Shown: piece after piece, positions 27,245 through 41,894 of the stretch
How the letters are laid out: each line of letters starts with the position of its first letter
How positions within the stretch are numbered: the first letter of the stretch is position 1
DNA from: Glandiceps talaboti
Lineage: Eukaryota; Hemichordata; Enteropneusta; Spengelidae
Reading direction: 5' to 3'
Length of the DNA: 64,000 bases
Assembly (NCBI RefSeq): GCF_964340395.1
Contig: NC_135553.1
Span: 27,137,449-27,201,448 of the forward strand
The notes under the pieces: model-generated
The model's input: the letters and a program-made list of their open reading frames with translations, nothing else
Databases searched by the model: none
What the model was told of the DNA's origin: nothing
Program-made: the position numbers and the translations under genes

Positions 27245-27715
27245 ATGGAATAAACCATTCAACAATAAAGGATGGGTCGGTTACGAGGGATTGCTTTGGA
27301 CATGAAAACTGCGCCAACAAAATGGCTGCCAGGCAGCCATATTGGATTGTATCACAACGAAAATGAATATGCACATGTCATAGAACACTGTGCTAATACC
27401 AACTTTGAATGAGATCTGTTCAAGCATGTCTGAGTTATGGCTTTGGACATGAAAATTCACAAACAAAATGGCTGCTAGGCGGCCATATTGGATCGTATCA
27501 TGACAACAATGAATATGCACATGTATGTCATAGAACACTGTCCTAATACCGACTTTGAATGAGATCTGTTCAAGCATGTCTGAGTTATGGCTTTGGACAT
27601 AGAAAATTCGCAAACAAAATGGCTTCTAGGCGGTCATACTGGATCATATCACGACAAAAATGGATATGCACATGTATGTAATAGAATACTGTGCTAATAC
27701 CAACTTTGAATGAGA
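27245..27715 (+). repeat. Block of about 150-bp tandem repeats (copy 2)
   Basis: Same leader as the block at 1242 (aaaccattcaacaataaagg, then gatgggtcgg), followed by three units with starts near 27413 and 27562 (spacing 149). Units share gatctgttcaagcatgtctg, gagttatggctttggacat and caaaatggctgcc with copy 1. It lacks the hairpin tail seen at 1945. Confidence 0.85.
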
Positions 27716-27769
27716 TGCCTTGGTGTCTATTCTTAGGGACTCTTAATAGTCTTATAATGCAAGTCTGTT

Positions 27770-28380
27770 CAAATATCAATGTTCTACCTAAGGCAGTTTT
27801 GACTAATTCCTCAAGCAAACCCACCGTCCACACATATGCATTTCCACATATCCTAACATAGGTGCTTCTATACTCTTCCACTTATTGCACAGTGTTTTCT
27901 ACCTCAGGCATGGCTGATTCCTAACTTGAGCCCAGTTTAAACATAAGTGCCTTAGGTAAGACATCTTTGTGAATATATGTCAACCTCCTGCCTGACAGGT
28001 ACCATTTTATATCAGAATGTCTGGTGGCACCTTGCTGGCACGTATCATCAGACCCATTCATATATATGATGTAGGTGTCCATCTAGGTGCAGAAGTTCAT
28101 CTAACTCCTCACGTGAACCTTTTCCACACATATCTGTACATGTACATGTAGGCATTCCTACCTTTAGGCTTTTCTGACTGATGCCTACAATACATCATAC
28201 ATGTGAACTTTGTTTGAACACAGACATTCTAATCCTAGCAAACGACACATTTAAAGGTAGGCTTCCATCTCAGGCATTCATGATGAATTAACTCTCACAT
28301 TGAAACATAATGTAACACTTACAAGTATAATGTATGTATCCTGCAATGTACCTCAGGTTTGCTATATGACACCTACGGTA
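27770..28380. repeat. Very degenerate tandem repeat
   Basis: A motif of the form cctacctcaggcat...ctgactgattcct...cttgaaccc recurs at about 27784, 27900, 28079, 28158, 28265 and 28349 at irregular spacing (about 80-180 bp). I read it as an old, decayed array. Confidence 0.4.
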
Positions 28381-29382
28381 TATTTAAGTACATGTAGTAG
28401 GAGACATATTCACACACACATACATGTACAACATTACGTGTGATAGTCATGTGGTCTGAAAGAGAGATCTGAAAGATTCAATGAACGATAGCACTAGGCT
28501 ATACATGTACATGTGCTATAGTAGGTACTTGAGTCCTCCCTCATACATGTACCTGCAGACAGGTCAATCAAGCTATAGTCCTATATACATGTACATTTTT
28601 TGGGGTGGTAAAAACCACACAGACAAACTCCCTAAGGCTGGGGTCAGAATTCATGGCAGGGGAGGGAGAGAAATTATTTTGCTCAAATTTTTCTTCATAG
28701 CCCCCTCCCCCTCCTTGTACTCTCAAGAAATCCCCTGAAATGAACCCAAGAATATTTGTAGCCCCCCTCCCAACTGCACATATTTTAATATGTAATTATA
28801 CAGTACCCGTCTCCCTCCACTTCTGAGATGTACAGTATGGTACACTACATTACACAATGTAAACTAACAGTGGAAATCAACTTCAGTGTCCACACATAAC
28901 ATTTCTTTACAAATAGATGTGGACTTTGCGAAAAAGGTCACACATTGGGCTATAACCTGTATTTGGAAATACTTAGCCAGCAGAGTTTTCTCTTTCAATC
29001 TTAATTCTGGGCAGAAACGACACCCCCATGATAGCTAGTGTGTACACTGTAGGTGTGGGATGGGGACATCCCTCCCACCGTTAGTACATTTTTTAAAATA
29101 AGGACATGTATTTCAAACCATACACATTATCGGAAGCCATAGGATACTTGAAAACTGTCTTCAATACCCAAATTTTACTCTCAATACATTATTATACAAC
29201 TGTATGGCTCTATTGCATGTACCTTCACAGAGATGTTTTGCTTGGCTATTGACTGCCTCATAATTAAATGTATGGTAGGTAAATGAAGTGAACAATTTTG
29301 TAAAGTACAACTACAAGGTAAATGACTGTTCCTGAGGTTTGAATGTTCAAAAAAATCTCCAGAAAAAAAAGAAAGAGAAAGC
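28381..29382. other. Gene-free stretch
   Basis: Several TACATGTA octamers and a CT/CCCC-rich patch near 28700-28770. No exon was recognised. Confidence 0.35.
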
Positions 29383-29541
<159 letters not shown>

Positions 29542-29689
29542 TATACACCTGAATAAGACCTTGCATAATTCATGAAATTAACAATTTCAATTTTTGAAAG
29601 AGTTCAAGCTTTAAGAGACCTTTAATCTCTGGTTATGAAATGTCTAATCAAATCAAGTAGCTACATTGAATTCAATAAACACGAAACTG

Positions 29690-30345
<656 letters not shown>

Positions 30346-31526
30346 GTCTGTTTTGTTTTGTTTCTCATACTGTACTCCCTACAGTCCATTTCATTTCATG
30401 AACATCGGGAACAGCAAAAAATTAGAAATATGATATGTATGTACCAGATCATTTGCAATATTATATTGATATCTCATATTGTGCTGGGCTTGTTTATGCT
30501 GGCATGGAGGCTATATATAGTTACATAACATTGCTGGGCCCTACAAACTGGGTCATATTTTCACCTCTACATTTATAACAGCAACCATGTCATTTTGATG
30601 CGTGCATGCATATTTGCACGAATTTTGTGCTGAGTTGTCTACTTCAAAGGGATATATGTATATAACATGATAACCAGCTAACTTCTGACCTGCCTGGCAT
30701 ACAGCCAAGTTACTGTTCAGTACACTGACAGGCAGCCAAGTTACTGTACAGTACAGTAGTGACAGGCATCAACTCAAGGGCATGTCAACATCTACAATCA
30801 TTGGAATTTCATTAGACTATAGATCTGACTGTGAATTGTAATTGGATTAACACACTGTATTCTAATAAATTGATATTTTTCATCACCTCTGTGACAAACA
30901 TTATATAAAGCCAATATAATGTAAAACAACAGGCACTGTGAAGTTCCATCAGTAAATTCCAATCAAATCAGATTGGGAAGGTTTACAATCAAAATCCAAC
31001 AATGTGGTAATTCAGTACAAGCAAATTTCCAGTCTACATGTACATGTAATTAAAATCTGATGGAAGGAATACAGCAATATCTCCTTTATTTTTTTTCATA
31101 TATTGTTATTTGTTTTGGATTTTGTCATAATTCAACTCTTACAATGACAAAGTAAAAAAGAAACAACAATTATGTACAAAGGAAATAAAACTAAACAAAT
31201 GAAAAATCTTAATGTAGGTGTATTACTACATCAGATTTTAATCAGAATGGGTGTATTCCTACATTTTGTATATCAGATTGTAATCAGATTGGAACATTTC
31301 AGACTAAATGGCATAAAAATTCAAGAGGTAGTAATGGATAAAAAATCATACACAAAAATGATTTGCTGAACACATTGAAATACACTGTAGAGCCTGGAAA
31401 GTGAGTTTGCATAGAATGGATTAAAATAAACAGTTGTACTGTACATTTGTATATGATTATTTATGTTAGAAATGTTACATGTACATCATATGTTAGTAGG
31501 TAAAATTTAAAAGCTACCAGAGTTCC
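30346..31526. other. Gene-free AT-rich stretch
   Basis: A small direct repeat (cagccaagttactgt) lies near 30702-30750. No exon was recognised. Confidence 0.4.
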
Positions 31527-31775
31527 CTTGGCTCTAGTCTAGTTCCTATACACATGTACAGTATCATTACCACTATGGTTTAGTACCACAGTTGGCACCC
31601 AGACTACCTTGGCTCTAGTCTAGTTCCTATACACATGTACAGTATCGTTACCACTATGGTTTAGTACCACAGTTGGCACCCAGACTACCTTGGCTCTAGT
31701 CTACATGTAGTTCCTATACACATGTACAGTATCGTTACCACTATGGTTTAGTACCACAGTTGGCACCCAGACTAC
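31527..31775. repeat. 81-bp tandem triplication
   Basis: Three nearly identical units starting at about 31527, 31607 and 31688 contain ccttggctctagtctagttc and ctatggtttagtaccacag. Units 1 and 2 differ by about one base (atcatt/atcgtt). Unit 3 is 87 bp solely because of CATGTA at 31704-31709 within 'gtcta|gttcc'. A diverged partial relative (ctagttcctatacagtattg) is itself duplicated at 33594-33722. Confidence 0.93.
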
Positions 31776-32079
31776 CTTGGCTCTTACCCTGAGGTTCTCC
31801 TTCAAGATCATCCTTACATGATGAATTGAAAACTGATTTAACTTCACAAGATTTCCCCAAACTGTGTTACAGAGACCACATGGAGAGATTTATCAGGAAA
31901 TCAATCACAACAACTCCATTTAATAATTCCTAGAGAGTTAGTTCAGTCTGCAGGGACCAAACAAATGATAGTATATCCTCTGTTGTATTATGGTCTTTAA
32001 AGTGGCCATATGGATGAGGATTGGGTATTTATCTTGGATATTTTTAATTTATAAAACTATTTTATCATGGCTTCCTACT

Positions 32080-32345
32080 TGAAAAATAGTGCCAATGGCA
32101 TTGTACCACAACTGTACAGTTTTTTACAAATGTTTACCCACATGCTGATCCATGCTAGGTATAGGTGTTCATTTGCTGAATGATTATCCAGTTGCCTATC
32201 CAACCCTGTTGTTATCTTTGCAATATACGCAATCATTTGGCTGTTGATATGGGTGTGGTCTTGTTGCTAGGCACATTAACATACATTTTTTGAATGTTTA
32301 TTAATTTGTATAAATCCCTGTTGTTATCTTTGCAATATACTGCAT
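32080..32345 (-). mobile_element. Dispersed repeat family R1, 3' portion (copy E, reverse)
   Basis: Read on the minus strand: tgccatagcaac-type segments, ataacaacagggttggatag, gcaactggataatcattcag, caaatgaacacctatacctagcatgg, then gggtaaacatttgtaaaa and ggcactattttt. It is uninterrupted at the point where copy C carries a 495-bp insertion, so it serves as an empty site. A second short partial repeat of the 'caacagg...ttgcaatata' part lies at 32313-32345. Confidence 0.8.
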
Positions 32346-35300
32346 GGGCAGCTATGCAAGTTGTTGTGTTTTTGTTCCAACAACTTAGAAAAAAAAGATA
32401 AAACAAAAATATCAAATAAGTTAAAGTAAATACATGTAAATAATGCCATTTACACCAACATTGTCTTGTTTACTGCCAACCTACATTGTGGGCCAGACTA
32501 TGTAATACTGATGTATACATTAACTACCAATATACTAAAAGGTGGATTATTGGAATAATGATTGACTACTTAAAAAGTTGAAAGCCAAAGTCTTTACAAT
32601 AACTTGAAGGAATTACATACTTAAAATTGACCTTTGACCCCATCAAAGATGTTTGCTGGACACACTTTGTATATATTAGTCATTGTTTTCAGCAAGTCCA
32701 TTCATTTAAACTTTGGTATAAAAATATTCCTGAAAATTGCTAATAGTACTGCACTATCAGTAGCCATCTTTGCAGGACTCACAATTAGCAGTAGTCAAGG
32801 GACACATAGACTACTAAATATTTGTATGATATTTATAAGTTGTTTGTTTAATATATCTATGAAAATCAATTTAAAACTGTAGCTGAATCAGTTCACTTGG
32901 TTAAAACTGGACTACCTAGCATTGAAGTTAAATTCACACCTTGCTTTGAAACTTGTTATGAGAAATTATCAATCTACTAAAACAGTCAGTAATATAAACA
33001 GTTTATTAAAGTAATGAGTGACTGAAAATAATAAATTGTGATTTTGACTATCGTTCTATACACAGCCAAGATATTATTATGTATACTAACTACCCTTGGA
33101 ATAATAATTAATACAATGATTTTCAACAAACATAATTCTGTATATAATATCAATTCTACACTTTTTGATATATCTTCATGTCATCTGTACACATGGCTAA
33201 CACATTATCCTCTCATTCAACAACTAATTCTTTGATTTCTTGCTGATACACACACATACTCTTGTCACCTAGGCAACGTCAATTACAGCAAAGATGTTCA
33301 GAAGGAGAAGTAATACCCCACAATAAAATTTATTGGAAAATCCTCCAAGTAATCACTTAATCTACAAGGCACAGATCAGGGTTTGATTGCAGGTCTATAG
33401 TAATCATTTCCCATAAGATGAATGAATAAATAAATAAGAGGAGAGAAGGTTTTCTCACACACTGTTCTCAGGGCTGAAAAATGACAGTTTCTCAGAATTG
33501 ATAGACAGGACATGCCTCAGTGTTTTTAACAGAATACCCATCAATAGTGCATGGCATGCAATTACCCACATGACAATTTGATCCTAAAGATTTAGTCTAG
33601 TTCCTATACAGTATTGTTATGATTTATATCTTTATGAATTTTTAATTAGTCAGAATTATATAAAACACTAGTTCCTATACAGTATTGTTATGATTTTTAA
33701 TTAGTCAGAATTATATAAAATCCAATTAAAGAATTTTCCATCCAAGGTACATGTATTCATGCCTGTAAACAATATCCAATTTGTGATATCTGAGTACACA
33801 ATGTTTCATTAATACTACTCAAATATAATATGGCTAATATTACAGATGAAATTACTATGGTAAATTTATAGTAATGATATAGTGGGGGCCACATGGGTTC
33901 ATATTTTGGTTTTCACTTCAAATCATGCTTTATGCTGAATGACGTTTGCCCTCCAATTATAACCAGTTCTTTATTAACAGCTCAACTGGCACATTGCTTT
34001 TCTATAGATGCCTATAAGTTATGCGGTGAAAAGTTCATCTTGAAGTACACATAAAGGAATGTTCATACCTGATTAGATTAATCTAGACACTTGTATAGCT
34101 TAAAGTGTCACAGCCTTGAAGCTTATGTCTAAGTTACTGATGTTTAGGACAAAATAGCTTTACTTAGGCTGTGCTTGAAATGCAATACCTCACATGCACA
34201 TGGATTTTAATCTGTTGTGTTAAGTTTGAAAGAAAAGGGTTTGATCATACATGTACTATAATTATAGTATGACATTTTGGAATAGATGTTCACTTTTTTC
34301 TGTACATATTTTTGGCCATGTCATACAAAATACATCTTACACGTGTATTATAACAATATGACTGAATGTTACAAGAAAGTTTAACTTTAAGAATACATGT
34401 ACAATGAAAAGTATATAAGTAATTTCAGCCATATTTCTATTTTCTTTATTGCTTTTCTTTTTCCTGTATACTGTATAGTATACTGTATTTCTTTTGTATT
34501 TTCCCAAAAAAGATACTAAACTTACAAAAGTTTAATTTTTATTGAAATTATTCATTTTAAGGCGAAAATATTCCAAATCTTCCTTATGTCAAAACTGATC
34601 TTTGTCTACACATCATCAGCTGCCAGGAATCTTTAGCAAGTTTACATATTGAGTGATGTCATTTTGATCACATTTATAAACATGAATGGTTCCTGTCTTA
34701 AGGCATCACGCATACATGTACTGGTACTGTTGGGTAAGACTATAAAATGGATCACCTGTCTAGATTTTTAGAAATGAATTCCTTTAAACAAACATCACTG
34801 AGTGATTTAATAATGACATTACAATCTGTTACTCTGTCTACCTTGACAGCACACTCTCTCAGATCAATAGCTGTACAGCTGGCTAGAATGAAAAACAATT
34901 TTAATTTCCGTCATAAGGTACTCCATCAACTCCTGTTGTATTTGCCAGTCTATCCTTGTCTGTGAAGGATCTACATGCTGGATCGAATGCCAATTTGCTG
35001 TGAAATGGTTGAAGAGACCCCCAATCATTCATTTTATTCAGTGTACAGTTCATGATTCAGTAACCATTTACCAAGGGAACCCAAGCATTATTGACAGATA
35101 TGCATTTTACTCTATGATTTTAAAGTGTTTCCCCTTATCAACACCAGTGAGTTTTATAAGTACATGTAAAGGTAAATGTAGGCATTTTAATGAGTTTGAA
35201 TTGACATTCATTGTGAACTTTCTACTTCATGTGCAAACCACTCAAAAATGTTCAATAGTAATGACAGCTTAATAAACACTATCATTTGGTTCACTGGCAT

Positions 35301-37969
35301 TTAACAGCTGACTGGCAAACTGCTTCAAAGTGAATAAACTTTAAAGAACTGTATTTCAAGATTATGCAATGCCAATATAATATGTGTATGTTGTTGCTTT
35401 TTTTCTTTTCCTTTTTCAATTTTCTTTTCTATTCCATGGTCTTAATCAAAGCCAGAGTTTGTGTTTTTGACTAAACATAAGAACATTATAAGCATATTGT
35501 GTGCCGTTTCTCTATTATTAAATATTGTCCTACATCAAACTTCTTGTAAAACTTCAAACAGATGCTGAAGTAGTTAAAGATTCAAGCCATTTCACTAATT
35601 TCAAAACCAGCATATCCACATACTGGTACTAGTGGTAGAATTAGGATTAAGACTTGATGGATTAAAACTGAAGCAACATTTGAATTAATCTTTTGATTAA
35701 GTATATTTTAAATTAATTTCTTGAAAAATGGATTAGACTAAATCTATGTAATCAAACAATTGTATATAAAACAGTATAAATAAACTATAAATATATTTTA
35801 CATTCTACTACCAGCAATTCTTGAGACCAGTTGTTAATTATTGTAAGATTTGCAGTATGTTCATTCAGATTATTTTTTCCTTGTTAACACCAGCCACATT
35901 ATGTAAATTGATTTATTCTAATTTACATAATGTGATTGTCATAATTCAAGTTGGATCACTTGCCACTATTATTTTGGTTCCAAATACCTGACTAAACTGT
36001 TTATGAAAGACATTTATCACCTACATGTACATGTAGGCTGACTTGTCTTCACATCCCATTGTTTTCTTATGCCACAAATAACATTTGGTACATGACTGCT
36101 TTCAAAAACAAAATGACAAATGATAACCTAAATATCAATGAAATTCTTTGTATTCCTGTATGTGTGCAGCATTCATTACGTCAGTACATTTCAGCTACTT
36201 TTATCTCCAAGGTTTAACTATTCCATTTATGTTGCTATGGAAGGAGTCATTCACATTTTTTTTAAATAACAGTCTTTAAAAGCTAACCGTTGCTACACTA
36301 CAGTAAACCTAAGGAACTGCAAGCATTTCTACACAAAAAAGTAAATAGTTGTTTGTCAGGCATTGACTCAAATTATGGAATGAAACTGCTGAATGTAAGC
36401 TAATGTACATTGTATATATAGACAGGCTGTCAAAATGATACAAGGTCCAAAGTACATTTGTACAGATCTATAGATCCCTGTTTTCACCAAGTCAGACCTG
36501 TTTGTATCATTTTAGCATATTGAAGAAACTCCTGTCACCACATGCTATCCTAAAGGTAAAGAAAACAGACCAAAATAACACAAAGAGTTTGAAAAAAATA
36601 TTGGTATATCACTTTCTTTCAAAACAGAAACATCCAGCTGTGGTAATACAAACTAAAATCAAAGCATCACTCTTTTTTAAAATAACCTAATTTTGAAAGT
36701 ATTATTTTTTACTCAATTCTGAATAAAAACTCAGCATCAGCATTGCACCTGTCTCCAAACAAATTTGAAAAAAAAATAGTTCCTTCACCCCACAATATGG
36801 TAGCTCAACCTCAGCACAGTGAAATATTACTATACATTCTTTTGACATTTTATACTGTTAGTAACTCCTCTCCTAATCTGTTCCCATAAAATTATTATCT
36901 GAAAATTGTATTACTAATTCACCATAACAACATAAAACATTTGTACTAAATAAAGAAAGATCCAATTTTTTTTAGATAATTACATGTGAAAATATCAATA
37001 CCCTCTTTGACTTTGAGTGTTTGTATTCAATATTATAAACATATACATACAGTACATGTATATAGATGTCTTTTCAGAATAAAAACATGGCAATAAACAC
37101 AAGTTTTTTATTCTATGAAAATCAACAAAATTACCTTCTGATGAATGAAAGGCGGAAATCATGTGATAGATTTTATACCCAATTGAGTGGGTGTGACTGA
37201 GATAAAGACCATGTGTGCATTATGTGTGGGAGGTTTTCTATTGGATTAACAAGTATGTGTGTGTAGCATTTTGAAATATGTTTCTATTTTTTCTTACCCA
37301 CATCTGGTTCAAATTGTTTCTTTTTCTTTCAATTTTCCCATTGACTGATGTTGAATAATTGTACCAAAAATGTCTGAATATATTACACACACTGCGATTA
37401 CATGTATTTGTGTACATCTAGTAACCCAATGCACATTTAGAAATATTCTGAATTTCAATAATCATCCATGTGTTTTTATATTCTTAAACATGTATGGTAT
37501 GCTGCAGTACAATGACCATACAATTTGTCTGGACACCTTAAATTAATATTAGACACTTTGAAAGGTTTATGATGGAAATAACGGTGCAAACCACCATAAA
37601 GAACTCCCGTTTAAAATAAATCATCCAATTTCATTTTCATTATCTATGCTACATGTATATATGAACAGACAAACATGGCACCAAGAAATTGTTACTAAAA
37701 ATGACTGATTCAGCCTCTACATATAATTTTACAGTATGTTACAGTGTAGACAATAACAGATTTATAACAACCATACAGATATGATATAAAGAGATTTACC
37801 ATTATCATTGTTTTTCAAAATGCATTTTTAAGTTAAGGTAGAAACAAAGGAAGAAATGATGACAGACCTTTCAAATCTATATCTGTATTATAAATATGTG
37901 TTTTTTTGGACATAATCCAAACATGTGGTCATCAGACTGTTTGGTTTGCTGAGCATTTGAATGTGTATA
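32346..37969. other. Long gene-free AT-rich stretch
   Basis: About 5.6 kb with no recognised exon, RNA gene or mobile element, apart from a roughly 60-bp duplication at 33594-33722 and scattered TACATGTA-type octamers. Frames of 60-90 codons (for example 34747-34965 and 35000-35272, plus) show no family motif. It may be intron of the Caskin-like gene or intergenic DNA. Confidence 0.35.
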
Positions 37970-38530
37970 TGTACAAGACATCATATGTTGATGTGATATG
38001 TGTATACATCATATGTTGATGTGATATGTACAAGACATCATATGTTGATGTGATATGTGTATACATCATATGTTGATGTGATATGTACAAGACATCATAT
38101 GTTGATGTGATATGTGTATACACCATATGTTGATGTGATATGTGTATACATCATATGTTGATGTGATATGTACAAGACATCATATGTTGATGTGATATGT
38201 ACAAGACATCATATGTTGATGTGATATGTGTATACATCATATGTTGATGTGATATGTACAAGACATCATATGTTGATGTGATATGTGTATACATCATATG
38301 TTGATGTGATATGTGTATACACCATATGTTGATGTGATATGTGTATACATCATATGTTGATGTGATATGTACAAGACATCATATGTTGATGTGATATGTA
38401 CAAGACATCATATGTTGATGTGATATGTGTATACATCATATGTTGATGTGATATGTGTATACACCATATGTTGATGTGATATGTGTAGACATCATATGTT
38501 GATGTGGTATGAGGATACATCATATGTTGT
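37970..38530. repeat. 28/29-bp minisatellite with higher-order structure, about 19 copies
   Basis: Core catcatatgttgatgtgata is followed by one of three linkers: tgtacaaga (A), tgtgtata (B), or the B linker leading into a 'caccat' start (C). Order from the left is approximately A B A B A C B A A B A B C B A A B C B. The block C-B-A-A-B recurs, so multi-unit segments were duplicated after the single units. Confidence 0.9.
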
Positions 38531-41500
38531 GTATCTTTAAGAGTACATGTTATCTAAATTTGTTTGGTTGGTAGTTTATCCTGATTCTTTCTTTCATTCA
38601 TTGCAAAGAACAGTACATTTATATGATTCAGCTTTTCAAAATACAATAGCTTAGTACAATAATTGAAATCAACAGTACTTGGAACAATTTTCATGTAAAA
38701 AATATAAAACAAACTAAATAAACAAATAATCACAGATGTCATATATACATATATATTGATATTCCTAGTTTTACGTGACAAAAGTTACTTTGGTTCAATC
38801 CAGAACATACAAAATGGTATGAACTGACTTTAGAACAACAGAAATTAGTCATTCTTAAATTCTGCAGGAATGATTTTCAATTGTCAAAGTCAGATGTTAA
38901 TACAATCTAGGGGTAGGACTAGGAGGTACATCTCCAATAGGTTAAACCTCAACACAAACACATTTCACTTGGCTTCTTGCCATATACATGTAGTTCCCAT
39001 AGGACACAACCTTAAAATGTAATGTCTCTAAAAGGTGTGTGAAACATCTGTTGAAAATTTCCCAGAGATAAACACTTTTATAGTGTGACAGTTTGCCTAG
39101 AGACACCTCCCCTTTTAACTTTGACACTCAAAATTTCAATGGTGTAAGTGATGTTTACTATACAGTTTGTTTAGAGGGAGTTAACGGCTGCTAAATTTAG
39201 CATTACACTGTGGTCAGGTTTGTGGCTAAGCTGTACATGGTAACAAAATAGAAAGGGCATGGAACTACATGTAGTGTAATGACTGACATTTAATGATGTC
39301 ACATTTTAAGACTATTTATTGATGTTGATTGGCTAAAGAAGGATAACACGTTTATTAAATTGTTTTTTCCTTACTCTTAGTTTCACCTTCCTTGATATGA
39401 CCAAGCCCTACATGTAACTCTGCGTGCACCATGTCCTGCAATAATCATCTATTTTAGTAAATTAACTTTTTGGGAGAAACAAAGACTTTTTTATGTATTT
39501 GTTTATATTTGTTTGAATATATTTACAAGTTTGAAGCTCCTGCATACACTCATCTACTTTTATCCAAACAGAAACAAATCACACAAACTAGAGTTAGACA
39601 AGTCAATTAATTGGCTTGAAAGAACATTGTAAATGTCTGTGCGACAGTGTGTGAATAAAGCAGAAACACATACAAAGGAGTGGCTGCCATCATACCAAAT
39701 ACTGTAAGCAATTATTTGAAACTTTCACCATTTGAAATAATTTGGATTCCAAGGGCTGCAGTCACTGAGTTCTGATTACCATAGTATTCTATGGTATTCA
39801 AAATAACCCCCCCCCCCCCCCAAGTCAGCTATGATCCATTACTACATGTATGTATTGTCTTCATTTGTACACCTGACATAATGATGGCACACTACCCATA
39901 TCATGTCACTTGTGTTTAACTCAATTCAGTAATGCTTCATCAGGAAATGACTATAATTCATTAACACCTTTGGGAAAATGTTTGTATATTTAGTCTTTCA
40001 AAGCAATGGTTGTGGTGCTTCAAAGCAGGTGAATATTCAGTCGGGGTCAGAAAACATGTCATGTGGATACGAGAACACATGATTGAAGATGGTGTTCCTG
40101 GGGCGATGCAAAAGGGGCAGTCATACCAATGTGCCTGAATTACGTCATATGTACATGGGGTCAAAACACTAGAAAGGTGGCAAACACTCATACATGTAGC
40201 ATGCATTTGTTTTATGTTTATAATGTTCACCCCTATAGTATTTTAATAGTACTGGCAGGTTGGGACGCACTACAGATGTGGTGGCCATACTGAGATATTG
40301 CCAGAGTTTCTGTCTTGGTGTCAGAATAAAATTGGCAAGTTTGTGTCTGTACATATAGGTGTTAGAATGAAGATATTTGCATTGAATGATATCATTAAAT
40401 CCACTCTTATGTTGTACTGTTTATTCCATAGCCCTATTTTGTGAGCTGTAGCACTATTATCAAGCATCTCGTAAGATTTAATATACCTGTCTTAAAATGT
40501 TTAAATCACGCTTAACAGATGAAATAGTTCTCACATCTTATCTTTCAAGCCTGTAACTGATCACCATAAACATTTTTTTTTAAGGTTTAGCGCAAGATAA
40601 GAATAATTTGAGACAGTACAGATTTTCTGGGAGACAAATTGGCAATAAATTTTATGTTGATATTGTTGTGGTGAAATTGTATGGTAAAGTTGACTTTTTT
40701 GATCAGCGTTTTAACTACATTGTACATGTAGGGCATAGACACATATTCTACACTTCAATTCTGAGATTCTGCTCAACGGTTACATTGTGTAGTTGTACCC
40801 AAATGAATCCATTGAGAGGGCATGTAAAACTGGCCATAAGACATCCAAGCTACAGTACACACAAGATATACATGTAACTTGTATAGCTAACAGGTGAGAA
40901 AATTTATCAAAGAACAGCCAACAATTATGTATGGTATTCATCCTTCGGCTTTTGGCATTAAAAACAAAACTAATGATTTTAGCCTTCACTTGGAGTACAA
41001 TTAACAACTGTAGATTCTCAAGTCAACCTAATGGTACAAATTAAACATTGTATAATTCTAAAGCTGCTAGGGTTATATTTACTGAAGCAGAAATAACACA
41101 AAGTGACAAAATCACATGTCACTGTTGTTTCTTAGCTAGCATGAGATTATCAGTGCAACACCATACACATCATACATTGTACTGGGCCAATCTGGTTTTC
41201 TGAATACACCCAAGGACAAACCTATGTTTTGCAGTGCCTGGATCTCCAAGGATAATTTGGATTTAATACATCATGTGTAAAACATCTGTTTATATTTCAA
41301 CGACACATCTTACAATGATGAATCATACACTTCAGGATTTATATTACAATATACAAAATTAATAAAGCACCCTTGCTCAATAGATGTGAAATAATCATTG
41401 TAAAAAATATAGTCATTGAAAATTATTTCTAAAAAACAACAAAGAATGTAATGTTGTTACTAGTTTTTTTCATAAGAGGACATGTAAAACCAAAAAAGTT

Positions 41501-41591
41501 TTGGACCATGTTCAAAGTCAGAAACTTCAAAGAAATAGACAAAACTATGAATGACCAACTTAGAAGAATTTCACAATGTGATGCAACCTAC
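38531..41591. other. Stretch without a recognised exon
   Basis: Minus-strand frames at 39961-40354 contain a Cys-rich segment (YDCPFCIAP) in different frames that could be a decayed LINE tail, but I could not support it. A C-run lies at about 39808-39822. The start of Caskin-like intron 2 borders the next feature. Confidence 0.35.
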
Positions 41592-41637
41592 CCATCAGAA
41601 TCTTGATAGCTACTGCTTTTTCTTGAGCCAATTTTCT
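41592..41637 (-). CDS. CASKIN: Caskin-like gene, second coding exon
   Basis: On the minus strand a polypyrimidine-CAG acceptor (ctgttttcag) precedes a 46-base exon that ends at GG|gtaggt. Taken in the phase left by exon 1, it reads K-KIGSRKSSSYQDSDG. In vertebrate Caskins the same position, between the N-terminal helix and the first full ankyrin repeat, carries a KLLGS...(V)NxQDxDG segment, so length, position and the QDxDG ending agree. The exon is too short to find without the phase constraint. Exon 1 lies 7.5 kb upstream at 49136. The next exon should begin with one base completing Gly and then encode a Phe-Ser-Ala-Leu-His-His-type ankyrin repeat; I did not find it at lower coordinates. 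Confidence 0.72.
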
Positions 41638-41850
41638 CTGAAAACAGAAAAAAAGTTGAATCAGTTACAGAAGTTAATTTTGTATAGTTGATGAATTATT
41701 GCCAAACTTACCAGACTACAAACTTGTCAACCATATACATTTTGTATCATTCCAATTATACCATAACCCTTTCTCTTGAAATGCTAATTATTTCAGATAT
41801 ACATGTACATTGTATTCTCCGAAGTTCTCACAATAAATGTACTTTGTCCA

Positions 41851-41894
41851 ACCATAGACCCTCCACCAACTGTGGGTGGAGGGGTCTCTATGGT
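41851..41894. repeat. 44-bp hairpin (accatagaccctccacc...)
   Basis: Arms accatagaccctccacc and gggtggaggggtctctatggt flank a loop of about five bases. The same arm occurs at 12693-12711 (reverse) and as a shorter hairpin at 13426-13448, so this is a recurrent miniature palindrome. Confidence 0.7.

Noticed and set aside
37970-38530. CRISPR-like array of 28/29-bp units
   Set aside because: Units are contiguous without unique spacers, and the genome is animal; it is a minisatellite.
39961-40354. Possible LINE 3' remnant on the minus strand (YDCPFCIAP, then NHVFSYPHDMF in another frame)
   Set aside because: Would need several frameshifts, and the zinc-knuckle pattern is incomplete; not enough to call.
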